This document shows, piece after piece, positions 7,560 to 16,495 of a stretch of DNA of 64,000 bases; within the stretch, counting starts at the first letter, position 1; each line of letters starts with the position of its first letter. This DNA is from an uncultured Bacteroidia bacterium (GTDB lineage Bacteria > Bacteroidota > Bacteroidia > Bacteroidales > Prolixibacteraceae), in assembly GCA_903904515.1 (NCBI GenBank), contig CAIVCR010000076.1, forward strand, positions 1-64,000, written 5' to 3'. The position numbers and the translations under genes were made by a program. The notes beneath the pieces are model-generated. The model was not told where the DNA came from and ran no database searches. It saw only the letters and a program-made list of their open reading frames with translations.

Positions 7560-8915
7560 TTAAATCTTAATATTTCTGCCGTAATCCCAACCCTTGCGGG
7601 CAGGTTCATTTATATGAGCATCCAGTTCCGGACGACCTGTTGCTTTCATGTTGGCGGCATCATAGTTGATTATTCCACCATATCGTTGTGCCAGAATACC
7701 AACCTGGATCATTTCGGTCAGGCTCGCAGCATAGTCGAAATTGGATCCGGGAAGGGTATGATTCTTAATTGCAGCAACCCACTCCTGGACAGGAAGTTCT
7801 TCCCCGATTCGGGGGATCGTTTGTGCCGGAGCATTTTTCAGGAACTCCTTCATCTCCTCGTCGGGAACAAGTAACCGCGCATCGTTGGGTCTTCCGCCGG
7901 TGATCAGTGTTTTTTTATCTCCGATCATGATCATACCCCCTTCAGGTAATTTATCAACTCCCCATTCAGGTCTGATTGCAGGCATTTCAATACCCTCATA
8001 CCATTTCATGGTTACAGGTGCCTTATTCCCGCGGGCGGCGAATTGCCAGGTGACCACCGACTCTTCAGAAACCCAACTATGATCAGGCATTGGATTGGGT
8101 ATAACTCCCTCCACTGTGTGAGGCATTCCAAGATCAAGCGCCCAGAATGGGGCATCGAGGGTATGACAACCCCAATCGCCTAATTTCCCGTCTCCTAAAT
8201 CGTAAAATCCTCTCCATGTTCCGGGGGCATAAATATTATTGAATGGGCGGACTGCTGCCGGTCCCTGCCATAAATCCCAATCGAGCTCTTTTGGGATCTC
8301 TTCCGTTTGTGGAGGAAAACTGGCCGGTTTTCTGAAATAACCATCATGTATTGGATCAATTTTTCCCTGCCACGCAATAACTTCTTTGACCTGACCAAGT
8401 ACTCCGGCCTCATACCACTCTTTTACGAGTCTTATTCCATTGGTGGTATGCCCCTGGTTGCCCATCTGGGAAACAACACCGTAATGTTTTGCTGCGTGTT
8501 TAAGGACGCGTAACTGCCAGATATTGTGAGCTAAAGGTTTCTCTACAAAAACATGTTTGCCAAGTTCCATGGCTGCTATAGCTGCCGGGAAATGGGTGTG
8601 GTCTGGAGTGGCGATGATGACTGCATCAATATCCTTCGACATTTCGTCGAACATTTTTCTGAAATCCTTGTATCTCTTGGCTTTAGGACACGCTTCATAA
8701 CCCTTCGCAGATTGCCGGTCGTCGACATCGCACATGGCAACGATGCTCTCCTGGGGAACCTGGGTCCAGCTCGCTTCCCCTCTGCCACCTACTCCGATGA
8801 CTGCAAAATTTAATCTGTTGTTAGGGGAGCATTTCAGTAAATTCGGGATTACCAATACTCCGGTTCCAGCCGTTGCGGCTATTTTCATAAATGATCTGCG
8901 GGATAAATTTTTCAT
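7560..8915 (-). CDS. Gfo/Idh/MocA-family oxidoreductase with Tat signal
   Basis: A 451-residue NAD(P)-dependent oxidoreductase exported by a twin-arginine signal (MKNLSRRSFMKIAATAGTG). The Rossmann nucleotide site is FAVIGVGGRGEASW, followed by the hallmark DAVIIATPDHTHFPAAIAAM and KHVFVEKPLAH, where the EKP lysine is the usual catalytic residue. The C-terminal part (WYEGIEMPAIRPEWG) matches the Tat-exported Bacteroidota subfamily that is often annotated as sugar dehydrogenase or glycosidase-like. Its substrate is unknown. It is transcribed divergently from the Kelch-propeller gene and shows no operon partners, which makes a stand-alone sugar-processing role the default guess. Confidence 0.88.
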   Translation of the reverse strand: MKNLSRRSFMKIAATAGTGVLVIPNLLKCSPNNRLNFAVIGVGGRGEASWTQVPQESIVAMCDVDDRQSAKGYEACPKAKRYKDFRKMFDEMSKDIDAVIIATPDHTHFPAAIAAMELGKHVFVEKPLAHNIWQLRVLKHAAKHYGVVSQMGNQGHTTNGIRLVKEWYEAGVLGQVKEVIAWQGKIDPIHDGYFRKPASFPPQTEEIPKELDWDLWQGPAAVRPFNNIYAPGTWRGFYDLGDGKLGDWGCHTLDAPFWALDLGMPHTVEGVIPNPMPDHSWVSEESVVTWQFAARGNKAPVTMKWYEGIEMPAIRPEWGVDKLPEGGMIMIGDKKTLITGGRPNDARLLVPDEEMKEFLKNAPAQTIPRIGEELPVQEWVAAIKNHTLPGSNFDYAASLTEMIQVGILAQRYGGIINYDAANMKATGRPELDAHINEPARKGWDYGRNIKI

Positions 8916-9005
8916 TCGTTTAACAGTAAATTAGGCCCTAAAATTAAACAAATTTGGATATTTTACATTAGGATCATTTTGAAGGTTATAAAGTTTATTA
9001 TTTAT

Positions 9006-9013
9006 TAGCTTTG
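9006..9013 (+). promoter_or_regulatory. TAnnTTTG -7 element
   Basis: TAGCTTTG matches the Bacteroidota -7 consensus and lies 28 bp upstream of the start codon at 9041. The nearest TTG upstream is 24 bp away, longer than the usual spacing. Confidence 0.4.
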
Positions 9014-9040
9014 TTACTGTATAAACCATAACCTAATACT

Positions 9041-10438
9041 ATGAAAACTACACTCCATCAACTAATTATATTTATCATAGTATATTTTTCGTATGGTTAT
9101 GCAATCGGACAAAGGATACGGATATGTCCCAAAGATTTACCGTGCCATAATGCCAGTGATGCAGAAGCAGGATTGATGTATATTTTAGCAAATGATTCGG
9201 TTAAGATTGTTGATTTGTTGTCGTTTAAAATTGTTAAATCGATACCAATAAAGACTCCGCAGGGATTAGAATTTGATAAATTACACCCGGTTTGCCTTAA
9301 CCATAAGCTTTACCTGATTAACAATAGTGGTGGACAGACCTATATATTAAATAATGACAAACTCGAAGGAATAGATCAAGGAGTGAGCCATAATGCGCAG
9401 CAGTTTGCAACGCTCTTTACAAATAATGGCAAAATCTATCGATATGGAGGTTATGGATATTGGTCATACCGCAATTTCTTTTGCTATTTAGATTCACTTA
9501 CAAAGGAATGGGAGATATTAGAACCCACAGGATCAAAGGTTTTCCCACTAGGAAGTGCTTATACGATATTTAAAATGATCAAGGATGATTGGTATGTATT
9601 TGGCGGCATGATTCTCGACCAGGCTTCACCAATAAATGGAAAACTCAATGATGAGTGCTGGGTTTTTCATTTTAAAACGAAATCATGGGAGAGATTAGGA
9701 AATCTCAATCCAAAATTTGTGAGCATGCACATTGCCTACTTTGATTTTGAAGATAATCTTGTTCTTGTATCCTATGATGCGCAAAACTATATTCTGGATC
9801 TGCCAAATAACAAGTATAAAGCGTATAGCAAGACTAAGGCTGGCCCTTTTGTCAATGGTGGAATAGTCCTTGTTCGTGAACCATATTATTTTCATGAGAT
9901 GGTTTATATTATAAGTCGTGGAAGTGGAGACCAGAATCTGTTTCTTTACAGAGAAAATAGGGATGATTTTTTTGGTGATTTTATGGGAGAGGGAGAAATT
10001 TACTCCTCAGACCGAATATGGATCGGATTAGTTGCCGCTACCATTTTATTAATTTTGGTTCTTGGACTTCTAACGTGGCTCTATAAAAAGAGAGCGGTTG
10101 ATAAAATCAGGGTGGCTGAGGGAAAAATAATCTTCAAAACCCGGGAACTTGACCTGGAGCCTCTCCATTTCGCCCTGATACAACTTTTCTTATCCGCAGA
10201 AGAACTAACGTCAACCGATTTACTCGAGGTGATTAATAATGACCACTTACACTATTCACAGAATATGCGCATCCTGAATAATCTGATTGATGAACTAAAT
10301 TTCAAATTCAACTTATTGACAGGATTAAAAGTTGAATTTATTCAATTTGAGAAATCTGCTATAGATAAAAGGATGAAAGCCTACAAACTTCAGAAGAAAT
10401 ATTTTTATGGTTTAAAGTCACCTGGCATAGTAATTTAA
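9041..10438 (+). CDS. Membrane-anchored Kelch-like propeller protein, function unknown
   Basis: A 465-residue protein with an N-terminal signal peptide (MKTTLHQLIIFIIVYFSYGY), an exported beta-propeller part with Kelch-type motifs (YRYGGYGYWSYRNFFCYLD...KEWEILEPTG and YVFGGMILDQ...WVFHFKTKSWERLG), one transmembrane helix at about 325-350 (IGLVAATILLILVLGLLTWL) and a cytoplasmic tail of about 115 residues rich in charged helices. This layout resembles one-component membrane sensors of Bacteroidota, but I see no histidine kinase or clear LuxR motif in the tail. A winged-helix-like output is possible. No operon partner is visible. Confidence 0.75.
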   Translation: MKTTLHQLIIFIIVYFSYGYAIGQRIRICPKDLPCHNASDAEAGLMYILANDSVKIVDLLSFKIVKSIPIKTPQGLEFDKLHPVCLNHKLYLINNSGGQTYILNNDKLEGIDQGVSHNAQQFATLFTNNGKIYRYGGYGYWSYRNFFCYLDSLTKEWEILEPTGSKVFPLGSAYTIFKMIKDDWYVFGGMILDQASPINGKLNDECWVFHFKTKSWERLGNLNPKFVSMHIAYFDFEDNLVLVSYDAQNYILDLPNNKYKAYSKTKAGPFVNGGIVLVREPYYFHEMVYIISRGSGDQNLFLYRENRDDFFGDFMGEGEIYSSDRIWIGLVAATILLILVLGLLTWLYKKRAVDKIRVAEGKIIFKTRELDLEPLHFALIQLFLSAEELTSTDLLEVINNDHLHYSQNMRILNNLIDELNFKFNLLTGLKVEFIQFEKSAIDKRMKAYKLQKKYFYGLKSPGIVI

Positions 10439-10562
10439 ATTTTATTATTTTCGGTATATCTGGCGGGGTTTTTATTGATTCTCTTTTTCTATGAGTATTG
10501 GAGATAATCAGCGTTTATCGGGATATTTTTATCAAATTCGGCGGGAATAGACAGCTATGACC

Positions 10563-10594
10563 AAAAAAAAAAGGTCAGGCATTTCTGCCTTACC
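10563..10594 (-). terminator. Terminator downstream of tRNA-Pro
   Basis: On the minus strand GGTAAGGCA, loop GAAA, TGCCTGACC form a stem with one mismatch, followed directly by ten T residues. This is a standard intrinsic terminator for the tRNA transcript. Confidence 0.75.
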
Positions 10595-10610
10595 CTTTGA
10601 TTTTCAATCC

Positions 10611-10686
10611 GTCGGGGTGACAAGATTTGAACTTGCGACCCCTCGCCCCCCAGACGAGTACGCTACCAGGCTGCGCTACACCCCGA
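10611..10686 (-). tRNA. tRNA-Pro (anticodon GGG)
   Basis: A 76-nt cloverleaf on the minus strand. The acceptor stem is TCGGGGT/ACCCCGA, the D arm contains AGCGCAGCCTGGTAGCGT, the anticodon stem CTCGT/GCGAG encloses the loop CTGGGGG with GGG at positions 34-36, and the T arm contains the conserved GTTCAAATC. No CCA is encoded, so it is added after transcription. Confidence 0.93.
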
Positions 10687-10869
10687 ATTGAACTTGTCTA
10701 CTTTGACACAAGTGCAAAACTAATATTTTTTCCTCAAATAACGAAGAGGGAATTACTTTGCATTATCATAAAAGGGATAGTTTTAATCCGATCTATGCCA
10801 TGGATCAACCGAAATGACATATTTAGGTGTTAGCACATTTTATTCTGTTTTCGATTTCATACAATTGAA

Positions 10870-11817
10870 TTATCGAATGATGAGCTTATTAACCACTATT
10901 GTTTTGGGTTGGCTTTTGTAATATGTTATTGCGATCTCTTTGATCGCTTCCATCCGTTGCTTTTCCAGGCTAAGTGCATCATGATATTGCTCCATGCGAA
11001 AATCCCACTCCTTTTTGGCCTCGGCATTGGCTTTCTTTTCGGCTATAACAGCCAGTCTCTGGGCCTCGTTAAAACATTCTGTCGAAGGATCAATATCCGC
11101 AAGGATTTGCAGAGTTCCCATGTAGTTGTTCCCTGCAAGGGTGGTCGTGGCTCGTTGGATAAGTTCCGAACATTGCTGTCTCTTAAAGGCTTTGAAAGCA
11201 TCAATTGCCTTGTCCTGAATTTTCGCGTAACATCCTGAAACCTCTTCGGGTACTGTCATCAGCAAGGCCAGCGCCTGGTCGTATTTTTGCATCTTCGTGT
11301 AACTCTCTGATTTCTTTACGATATCCTCACATTTTGATTCATAATAGTTTATAATCTTAGACTTTCCTGTCTGAATAAACTGTTCAAACTGTGGATTTGT
11401 TGGAGGAACCTGAGAGATCGCATTGGTGATTGCCGCACTCCGGGAGCTTCCACTCCCCTTAAGCGATATGGTGACTGTTGAGAAGAGCAGGTTATTGTCA
11501 ATCTGCATTATCGACAAACTGAGTTCTCCTTTTACAACGGTTATATTCTGAAGTCCGCCTTCAACAACTTCGCTTTCGTAGATATCGAATTTAGGATAGA
11601 TAATGAAATTATGATTATAGCCTGTTGCAGCCAAACCCGATGCCGTAATTATACGGGTAATCTTCGACTCTATCTTAGAGAACTGTGCTCCATCCAGATT
11701 CTCGATATTTTCAGGCATAACAACAGAAAGCGCGATCTTTCCAACATCGCTTGTCGATTGTGCGTTAGAACTGAAGCTTCCCAATAAAGGAAATAAAACA
11801 CAGCAAATAAATCTCAT
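10870..11817 (-). CDS. Secreted protein of CsgG-cluster operon, unknown function
   Basis: A 315-residue exported protein (signal MRFICCVLFPLLGSFSSNAQ). The N-terminal half (KIALSVVMPENIENLDGAQFSKIESKI ... SLSIMQIDNNLLFSTVTISLKG) has alternating strands and helices like the small alpha/beta domains found in CsgG/FlgT/LPP20-like proteins. The C-terminal half is helical with TPR-like spacing (KKSESYTKMQKYDQALALLM, AGNNYMGTLQILADIDPSTE) and a charged coiled-coil tail. Four cysteines are spread through the helical half. It is the last gene of a five-gene operon and starts 6 bp after the preceding gene. I do not recognise a named family. Confidence 0.7.
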   Translation of the reverse strand: MRFICCVLFPLLGSFSSNAQSTSDVGKIALSVVMPENIENLDGAQFSKIESKITRIITASGLAATGYNHNFIIYPKFDIYESEVVEGGLQNITVVKGELSLSIMQIDNNLLFSTVTISLKGSGSSRSAAITNAISQVPPTNPQFEQFIQTGKSKIINYYESKCEDIVKKSESYTKMQKYDQALALLMTVPEEVSGCYAKIQDKAIDAFKAFKRQQCSELIQRATTTLAGNNYMGTLQILADIDPSTECFNEAQRLAVIAEKKANAEAKKEWDFRMEQYHDALSLEKQRMEAIKEIAITYYKSQPKTIVVNKLIIR

Positions 11818-11823
11818 ATTCAG

Positions 11824-12723
11824 TTATTTAATGGTCATAAATATGGTATTGCCCTTTATTTCCTTTTGCGGCTGCAATCCAACCCCTTTTAAGAATTTGA
11901 ATAATTCAAGTGCAAACTTGTTTGGATTGTAATTATTGCCTGTTGATTGATCTTTTAGAGGAATCCTAACATCGTCGATAATCATTTTTAAATCGGTTGT
12001 CCCCTGGATATGGTAATTATTCTTGAATGCATTTTTCTCCAGCCACATTTCAATCTGATCGGACAATGGCAGGTTATCAGTTCCTAATTCGGATGACATT
12101 TTATAGGAAGATCCGGCGTCGAATCCAATCTCCATCATCACCGATTTCCCATTATTTACTATATCGGTAAATTTATTCTGCAAAATATTGAGAAAATCTT
12201 CGATGCAGCTTTCCACCGCTTTTGAAGCCAACTTATTAAAATCATCCGTATAAAATTTACCACTTTCTCCAATTTTGTTGGAAAGAGAGTTGCCTGTTGA
12301 AATCTCAAATCCGGTAAGGATCATCTTGACCGAATTTCCGGTGGTTGACTTGTCAACAATAATCTCAGCCTGGACATACACATCGGCACCAGACATCTGA
12401 ATAATCTGGGTCTTGATATCTGACTGGTTTTCTGAAGTGAAAACATTATTGTCTTTTGCCGCTTTTAATTTTGCCGTAAAATCCACGGTAGTATAACCCC
12501 TGCTATCGAAACCCTCCTTGATCTTGGTTATCGCTATTCGTTTATTCTCATCATTCTCAAGAATTAACCGCAGGTCTTCACCCTCTTTGGTATAAGGTAT
12601 GACCATTATTTTGGGTTGTACTGTTACAACTTTCCCGGTAGCAGTAGCGGCATTCTGTCCCAATGCGCCATGCAAAAGGATAATCTGAACCATAAGGGTC
12701 AACAGATAGGTTTTGTTTTTCAT
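11824..12723 (-). CDS. DUF6175-like exported protein
   Basis: A 299-residue exported protein with signal MKNKTYLLTLMVQIILLHGA. The body opens with PKIMVIPYTKEGEDLRLILE and has the pattern of a nucleotide-free alpha/beta domain (FDSRGYTTVDFTAKL, SGADVYVQAEIIVD), as in DUF6175 and related CsgG/LpoB neighbours. The C-terminal part repeats a similar pattern (YHIQGTTDLKMIIDDVRIPL). Assignment to DUF6175 is from memory of the family and not proven here. It follows the 12735-13205 gene by 11 bp. The protein probably resides in the periplasm or at the inner face of the outer membrane. Confidence 0.6.
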   Translation of the reverse strand: MKNKTYLLTLMVQIILLHGALGQNAATATGKVVTVQPKIMVIPYTKEGEDLRLILENDENKRIAITKIKEGFDSRGYTTVDFTAKLKAAKDNNVFTSENQSDIKTQIIQMSGADVYVQAEIIVDKSTTGNSVKMILTGFEISTGNSLSNKIGESGKFYTDDFNKLASKAVESCIEDFLNILQNKFTDIVNNGKSVMMEIGFDAGSSYKMSSELGTDNLPLSDQIEMWLEKNAFKNNYHIQGTTDLKMIIDDVRIPLKDQSTGNNYNPNKFALELFKFLKGVGLQPQKEIKGNTIFMTIK

Positions 12724-12734
12724 AAGTCAGGATT

Positions 12735-13205
12735 TTAAAAACCGAATTTTCGGATGATATTATTTTCTTCCAAGTCTTTTTTTAATGCATTAAGGTTGAT
12801 CGTGATATCCACTTCAATTCTCTTTTTACCCTTTGGAAGCTTTTGTAATGGAATAGTAGGCTGTGTTGAGAGTATAAATGTTCCAAATCGTTGCTTGTAA
12901 AATTGATTGAAATAATCGCTGTTTTTCGAACGTATTTCATTTTCATTTGTACCTATTAAGGCTTCCGGTTGATCTGAATCCGGTATTCCACGGAATAATA
13001 GTTGTTCAAACGCATTAAGAGAGGCGTCTGTAATTGCCTCTGCTTCGTTCTTGCCAATACCTGTCTCATGTAATGTCAATGTTTTGGGTTCTTTAGTGCC
13101 AGGATAAGCAGTGACATCTGACAGCCTTGGAATAGGGCAGCAAATGCCACTTGAAAAAACAGACAATAAACCCAATATCGTGAAAAATGAAAGTACTCTA
13201 ATCAT
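12735..13205 (-). CDS. Small exported LPP20/FlgT-like protein
   Basis: A 156-residue exported protein (MIRVLSFFTILGLLSVFSSG, then an unusual CCPIPRL). The section LHETGIGKNEAEAITDASLNAFEQLLFRG resembles the helix of LPP20 or FlgT N-terminal domains, where repeated alanine/glycine positions pack against a sheet. The last part (KKRIEVDITINLNALKKDLE) is a strand-helix. A lipobox is possible at SSGIC but the C follows a non-canonical context. One base separates it from the upstream CsgG-like gene, so translation is probably coupled. Confidence 0.6.
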   Translation of the reverse strand: MIRVLSFFTILGLLSVFSSGICCPIPRLSDVTAYPGTKEPKTLTLHETGIGKNEAEAITDASLNAFEQLLFRGIPDSDQPEALIGTNENEIRSKNSDYFNQFYKQRFGTFILSTQPTIPLQKLPKGKKRIEVDITINLNALKKDLEENNIIRKFGF

Positions 13206-13206
13206 C

Positions 13207-14178
13207 CTATTTTACAATTAATTTACAAATCAATTTCTCTCCGGCGTTCACCCTAGAAAGGATATCTTTTCCTCCATCTGATACTGAACATTCAGTAAAA
13301 TCATCTCCGGCAATGCGGACTACTTTTAATTGACCAACGACAGAAGGAAAGGCCTTTCCTTTAATCATCTCTGTTTTCTCTACAATCAATTTATCACCTT
13401 CCTTAAATCCAAAACCGGTACCACCAACGATTAATACCGTTGATGCCGACTCTCTTTTTGAGGCTAAAACTTTTACAAGTTTCGTTTTTAGCGGGAATGT
13501 TTGGGTAAAATAGGCCATCATCTTAGGCTCCACTGACTTTAGTGCCTCATTCATTGCACTCTCAGGAGATAACATCAGCGGACTTACCTCGGTCTGAAAA
13601 TTCTCTGCTTCAGTGGTCTTTGCTGACTCTACATCATTCACTTTCAACGTAAAGGCGGTACTTGCTTTGTATCCGTTAACTGTTCCATCGGGATTTTTCA
13701 TCCTATAGATACTCAACTTAATGATATTTCCAAGGATTAGATACTGAGCAGCCAAAGCGACACCTTGTTTAGCGGTATTTTTGTTGTCTAAAAAAGCCTC
13801 CGTCTTCTGAAATTCAAGCTCAGACTTTACCTTGTCGTAGCTTGTACGGTCAACGACAGTAAACCTGCGAGTATTCGTGACTACTTTAACAACTTTCTCA
13901 GCTACAGAACTGGTAAAATTGGAGTTGACCTCAGAATCAAATTTTTCTACCCCAACAACAGGTTTAGAATCCTGCTGTGCCGCAGCCGTAGTGGATTTAT
14001 TGTCGATAAAGGCCTCGGTCTTTTGAAATTCACGTTCCTTTTTGACTTTGTCATTTGTTGTATCCTGAACTTGCTGCCGTGCGTCGATGGATGCAAGCCA
14101 ATTGCTTGGTATATCAGATTGTGAATAGCCCATGAGGCTATTCACAATACAAAACACGATGAAGAAGAATCGCTTCAC
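13207..14178 (-). CDS. CsgG/LpoB-family exported protein
   Basis: A 323-residue exported protein with signal MKRFFFIVFCIVNSLMGYSQ. The central region KPVVGVEKFDSEVNSNFTSS, TNTRRFTVVDRTSYDKV and AQYLILGNIIKLSIY matches CsgG-family proteins: short strand, helix, then the FxVVDRxxxD motif and the LGNI strand. The start is GTG at 14178, one base after the upstream stop. Residues 42-62 and 115-135 are near-copies (KVKKEREFQKTEAFIDNKS and KVKSELEFQKTEAFLDNKN). The known family builds outer-membrane secretion pores (CsgG) or activates PBPs (LpoB); here the role is unknown. The C-terminal domain (VLIVGGTGFGFKEGDKLIV) resembles a small beta-barrel. Confidence 0.75.
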   Translation of the reverse strand: MKRFFFIVFCIVNSLMGYSQSDIPSNWLASIDARQQVQDTTNDKVKKEREFQKTEAFIDNKSTTAAAQQDSKPVVGVEKFDSEVNSNFTSSVAEKVVKVVTNTRRFTVVDRTSYDKVKSELEFQKTEAFLDNKNTAKQGVALAAQYLILGNIIKLSIYRMKNPDGTVNGYKASTAFTLKVNDVESAKTTEAENFQTEVSPLMLSPESAMNEALKSVEPKMMAYFTQTFPLKTKLVKVLASKRESASTVLIVGGTGFGFKEGDKLIVEKTEMIKGKAFPSVVGQLKVVRIAGDDFTECSVSDGGKDILSRVNAGEKLICKLIVK

Positions 14179-14179
14179 A

Positions 14180-14770
14180 TTAGTTATTGTTAGCTGACTT
14201 TAAAGTCGCGATCAGGTTATTTACGACCTTCACATTTAGCGCCAGCTCAGGTGCTGCAAGTGCTAAAACTTCCTTACTGAAATTTAACGATTTCATCCCT
14301 TTAGGAGCCTGAAAAGGACTTGCTTTTTTAATATCCTCTGCTGCTGCAGAGATCGCCTGAGTGGCAACCGTTACAGAAGTAACTTGTAAAGCAAGATTTC
14401 CGGCTAATTTTACCAATTCATCCAATGTAGGCTTTTTAACAGTTACATCAGTTATGCCATCACCGGAAGTTGGATTAATGGCTCTTCCATAAATCTCAGG
14501 GATCAATTTGGTGTTTTCCTTAGAAGTTAATAAAATACCTGCCGAACTTACTGCCAGCGCATCAACAGTTGCAATTGAACAGTTCTTCGGTGCTTCCAAA
14601 CTTTGGAATTTAGCCTCCCGATCCTGAACATCCTTTGACTGCATTTCTGCTTTCAGGGCTTCCCTTTCAGCCTTTATTTCTTCCTTAGTTTTGTCCTGAG
14701 CAGAACAATTTTGATGAATTGAAATTACGAATCCAATACATGCAACAAATACATAAATCTTTTTGAACAT
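14180..14770 (-). CDS. Exported protein, first gene of CsgG-cluster operon
   Basis: A 196-residue exported protein. I start it at 14770 (MFKKIYVFVACIGFVISIHQ), which gives a clean signal peptide; the longer frame adds a charged non-signal stretch. After the signal comes a highly charged helix (DKTKEEIKAEREALKAEMQ), then alternating helices rich in Ala, Val and Leu (ELVKLAGNLALQVTSVTVAT). No recognised domain. It leads a tight run of five genes (gaps 1, 1, 11 and 6 bp), so the five products probably act together at the cell envelope. Confidence 0.65.
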   Translation of the reverse strand: MFKKIYVFVACIGFVISIHQNCSAQDKTKEEIKAEREALKAEMQSKDVQDREAKFQSLEAPKNCSIATVDALAVSSAGILLTSKENTKLIPEIYGRAINPTSGDGITDVTVKKPTLDELVKLAGNLALQVTSVTVATQAISAAAEDIKKASPFQAPKGMKSLNFSKEVLALAAPELALNVKVVNNLIATLKSANNN

Positions 14771-14859
14771 AACGATTAAGTTTAAATTTTTTAAGTCCGT
14801 TTTTAAAGGTGGTTTCAGGTCTCCACACACAATATGCCCGACATAAATAATATTATTTT

Positions 14860-14867
14860 CAAAAGTA
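14860..14867 (-). promoter_or_regulatory. Possible -7 element of five-gene operon
   Basis: On the minus strand TACTTTTG matches TAnnTTTG. It lies 90 bp upstream of the first start codon. No good -33 TTG is seen at the standard spacing. Confidence 0.35.
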
Positions 14868-15357
14868 ATCGGTGCGATTGGGTTTCGCTAAATAAATTAG
14901 TAGCATTACATTGTTACTAATTTTAAAAACCAGTTATCTGGAGGGTTTTTTTTCTGACTTTTCTTTTCCAAATCCTATGTATTTAACAAAGAGATTACTA
15001 ATCTTTTTTTCCTCGTTTGGTTTGGCTAATTCAGTTTTCTGTTTACTAAAGCCTTTAAATAAAATCAGCACCCTGGAATTTAAATATGTAAAAATTTAGT
15101 TGGGCATAAACTCTCACAGATGTCTATTCATGCAAATGAAAGGCCTCAATTTGTCGATTTAGGTGCATTGATTGGGAAATGATAACAAAAAATCAAACTT
15201 CAAATGTGATAGTTCATCACAATATTCCGACTGAATTTTTAAATCATTAACTTATTATTTGGATTCGATAAACTAATGCTCCCAGAGCATAGTTTATTTT
15301 CTACGAAATATTACTTTCGCATTTCAAAAATTTAGAATTATTTCACACTAGCAATTA
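14868..15357. other. Intergenic region without a gene
   Basis: About 490 bp of AT-rich sequence between the divergent five-gene operon and trxB. A short frame at 14911-15099 has no recognisable domain or signal and is not called. No repeats or hairpins of note are seen. Confidence 0.6.
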
Positions 15358-15386
15358 TTGCCAAAGTGAAAAATTAATTAACTTTG
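15358..15386 (+). promoter_or_regulatory. trxB promoter
   Basis: TTG at 15358-15360, an 18-bp spacer and TAACTTTG at 15379-15386 match the Bacteroidota consensus very well. The start codon at 15410 follows by 23 bp. Confidence 0.6.
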
Positions 15387-15409
15387 AAGAACAATAAAAC
15401 AATCATAAA

Positions 15410-16411
15410 ATGGAATTATTTAAACCTCTGAATATTGCTGATAATCAGCCATCAAAAAATAAAATTGAAGGCGAAACTGAACATGTTAAATGTTTGATTA
15501 TTGGCTCCGGTCCTGCCGGATTTACGGCAGCTATATATGCCGCCCGTGCAAATCTAAGCCCTGTAATGTACGAGGGATTACAACCTGGCGGACAGCTGAC
15601 AACAACCACTGAGGTGGAGAATTTTCCCGGATATCCGCAGGGGATTACCGGCCCCGAAATGATGGAGGATCTCAAGAAGCAGGCAGAACGTTTTGGGACT
15701 GACGTGCGCTGGGGATTGGCTACAGCAGCCGATTTCAGCGGAGCCGTCCATACCATTACCATTGACAGTATTAAAACGATTACTGCCGATACCGTAATTA
15801 TCGCTACGGGAGCCACCGCTCAATACCTTGGCATACCCGATGAGACAAAATATGCCGGTTCAGGAGTTTCTGCCTGTGCCACGTGCGACGGTTTCTTCTA
15901 CAGGGGAAAAGATGTTGCCGTAGTAGGAGGGGGGGATACTGCCTGTGAAGAGGCAATCTACCTGGCAGGGCTCTGCAAAAAGGTCTATCTGATCGTTCGC
16001 CGCGATGTTTTAAGGGCCTCGAAGGTGATGCAGGATCGTACAATTAAAACCCCCAATATTGAGATCTTATGGAAACATCAGACTAAAGGTTTATTCGGCG
16101 ATGGTGTCGTTGAAGGGGTGAACCTGATTAAGAACAAAGGTGAAGCCGATGAATCGGAAGTAAGTATCAATGTTGACGGTTTCTTCCTTGCGATCGGACA
16201 TGTACCCAATTCGGCCATTTTCAAGCCATATCTTGAGACCGATGAGGTTGGTTATATCAAGACCATCGGGGATTCTTCACATACAAAAGTGGACGGTGTA
16301 TTTGCCTGTGGCGATGTAATGGATCCAATCTACAAGCAGGCTGTTACGGCAGCAGGTTCAGGGTGTAAGGCTGCCATTGATGCTGAACGGTATTTATCTG
16401 AAAAACATTAA
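15410..16411 (+). CDS. trxB: Thioredoxin-disulfide reductase
   Basis: A 333-residue flavoprotein that reduces thioredoxin with NADPH. Visible features are the FAD site CLIIGSGPAGFTAAIYAAR, the redox pair CATC (Cys156, Cys159) in ACATCDGFFYRGK, the NADPH site VAVVGGGDTACEEA and the C-terminal FAD site GVFACGDVMDPIYKQAVTAAGSG. The N-terminal extension of about 25 residues (MELFKPLNIADNQPSKNKIE) before the Rossmann fold is slightly longer than in the Escherichia coli enzyme. It is a single gene, with its own promoter and a terminator downstream. Confidence 0.95.
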   Translation: MELFKPLNIADNQPSKNKIEGETEHVKCLIIGSGPAGFTAAIYAARANLSPVMYEGLQPGGQLTTTTEVENFPGYPQGITGPEMMEDLKKQAERFGTDVRWGLATAADFSGAVHTITIDSIKTITADTVIIATGATAQYLGIPDETKYAGSGVSACATCDGFFYRGKDVAVVGGGDTACEEAIYLAGLCKKVYLIVRRDVLRASKVMQDRTIKTPNIEILWKHQTKGLFGDGVVEGVNLIKNKGEADESEVSINVDGFFLAIGHVPNSAIFKPYLETDEVGYIKTIGDSSHTKVDGVFACGDVMDPIYKQAVTAAGSGCKAAIDAERYLSEKH

Positions 16412-16432
16412 GATATAAAAATAAATTACATG

Positions 16433-16466
16433 AAAAATGCCTCCCGGAATGAGAGGCATTTTTTTA
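16433..16466. terminator. Bidirectional terminator after trxB
   Basis: AATGCCTC (16436-16443) pairs with GAGGCATT (16453-16460) and is flanked by A-run on the left and T-run on the right, so it can serve both trxB and the convergent synthase gene. Confidence 0.75.
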
Positions 16467-16495
16467 TACGATATATTTCAGTTGATTCCTATTGT

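Noticed and set aside
14911-15099. Small plus-strand protein upstream of trxB
   Set aside because: No domain, no start context and AT-rich sequence; probably chance.
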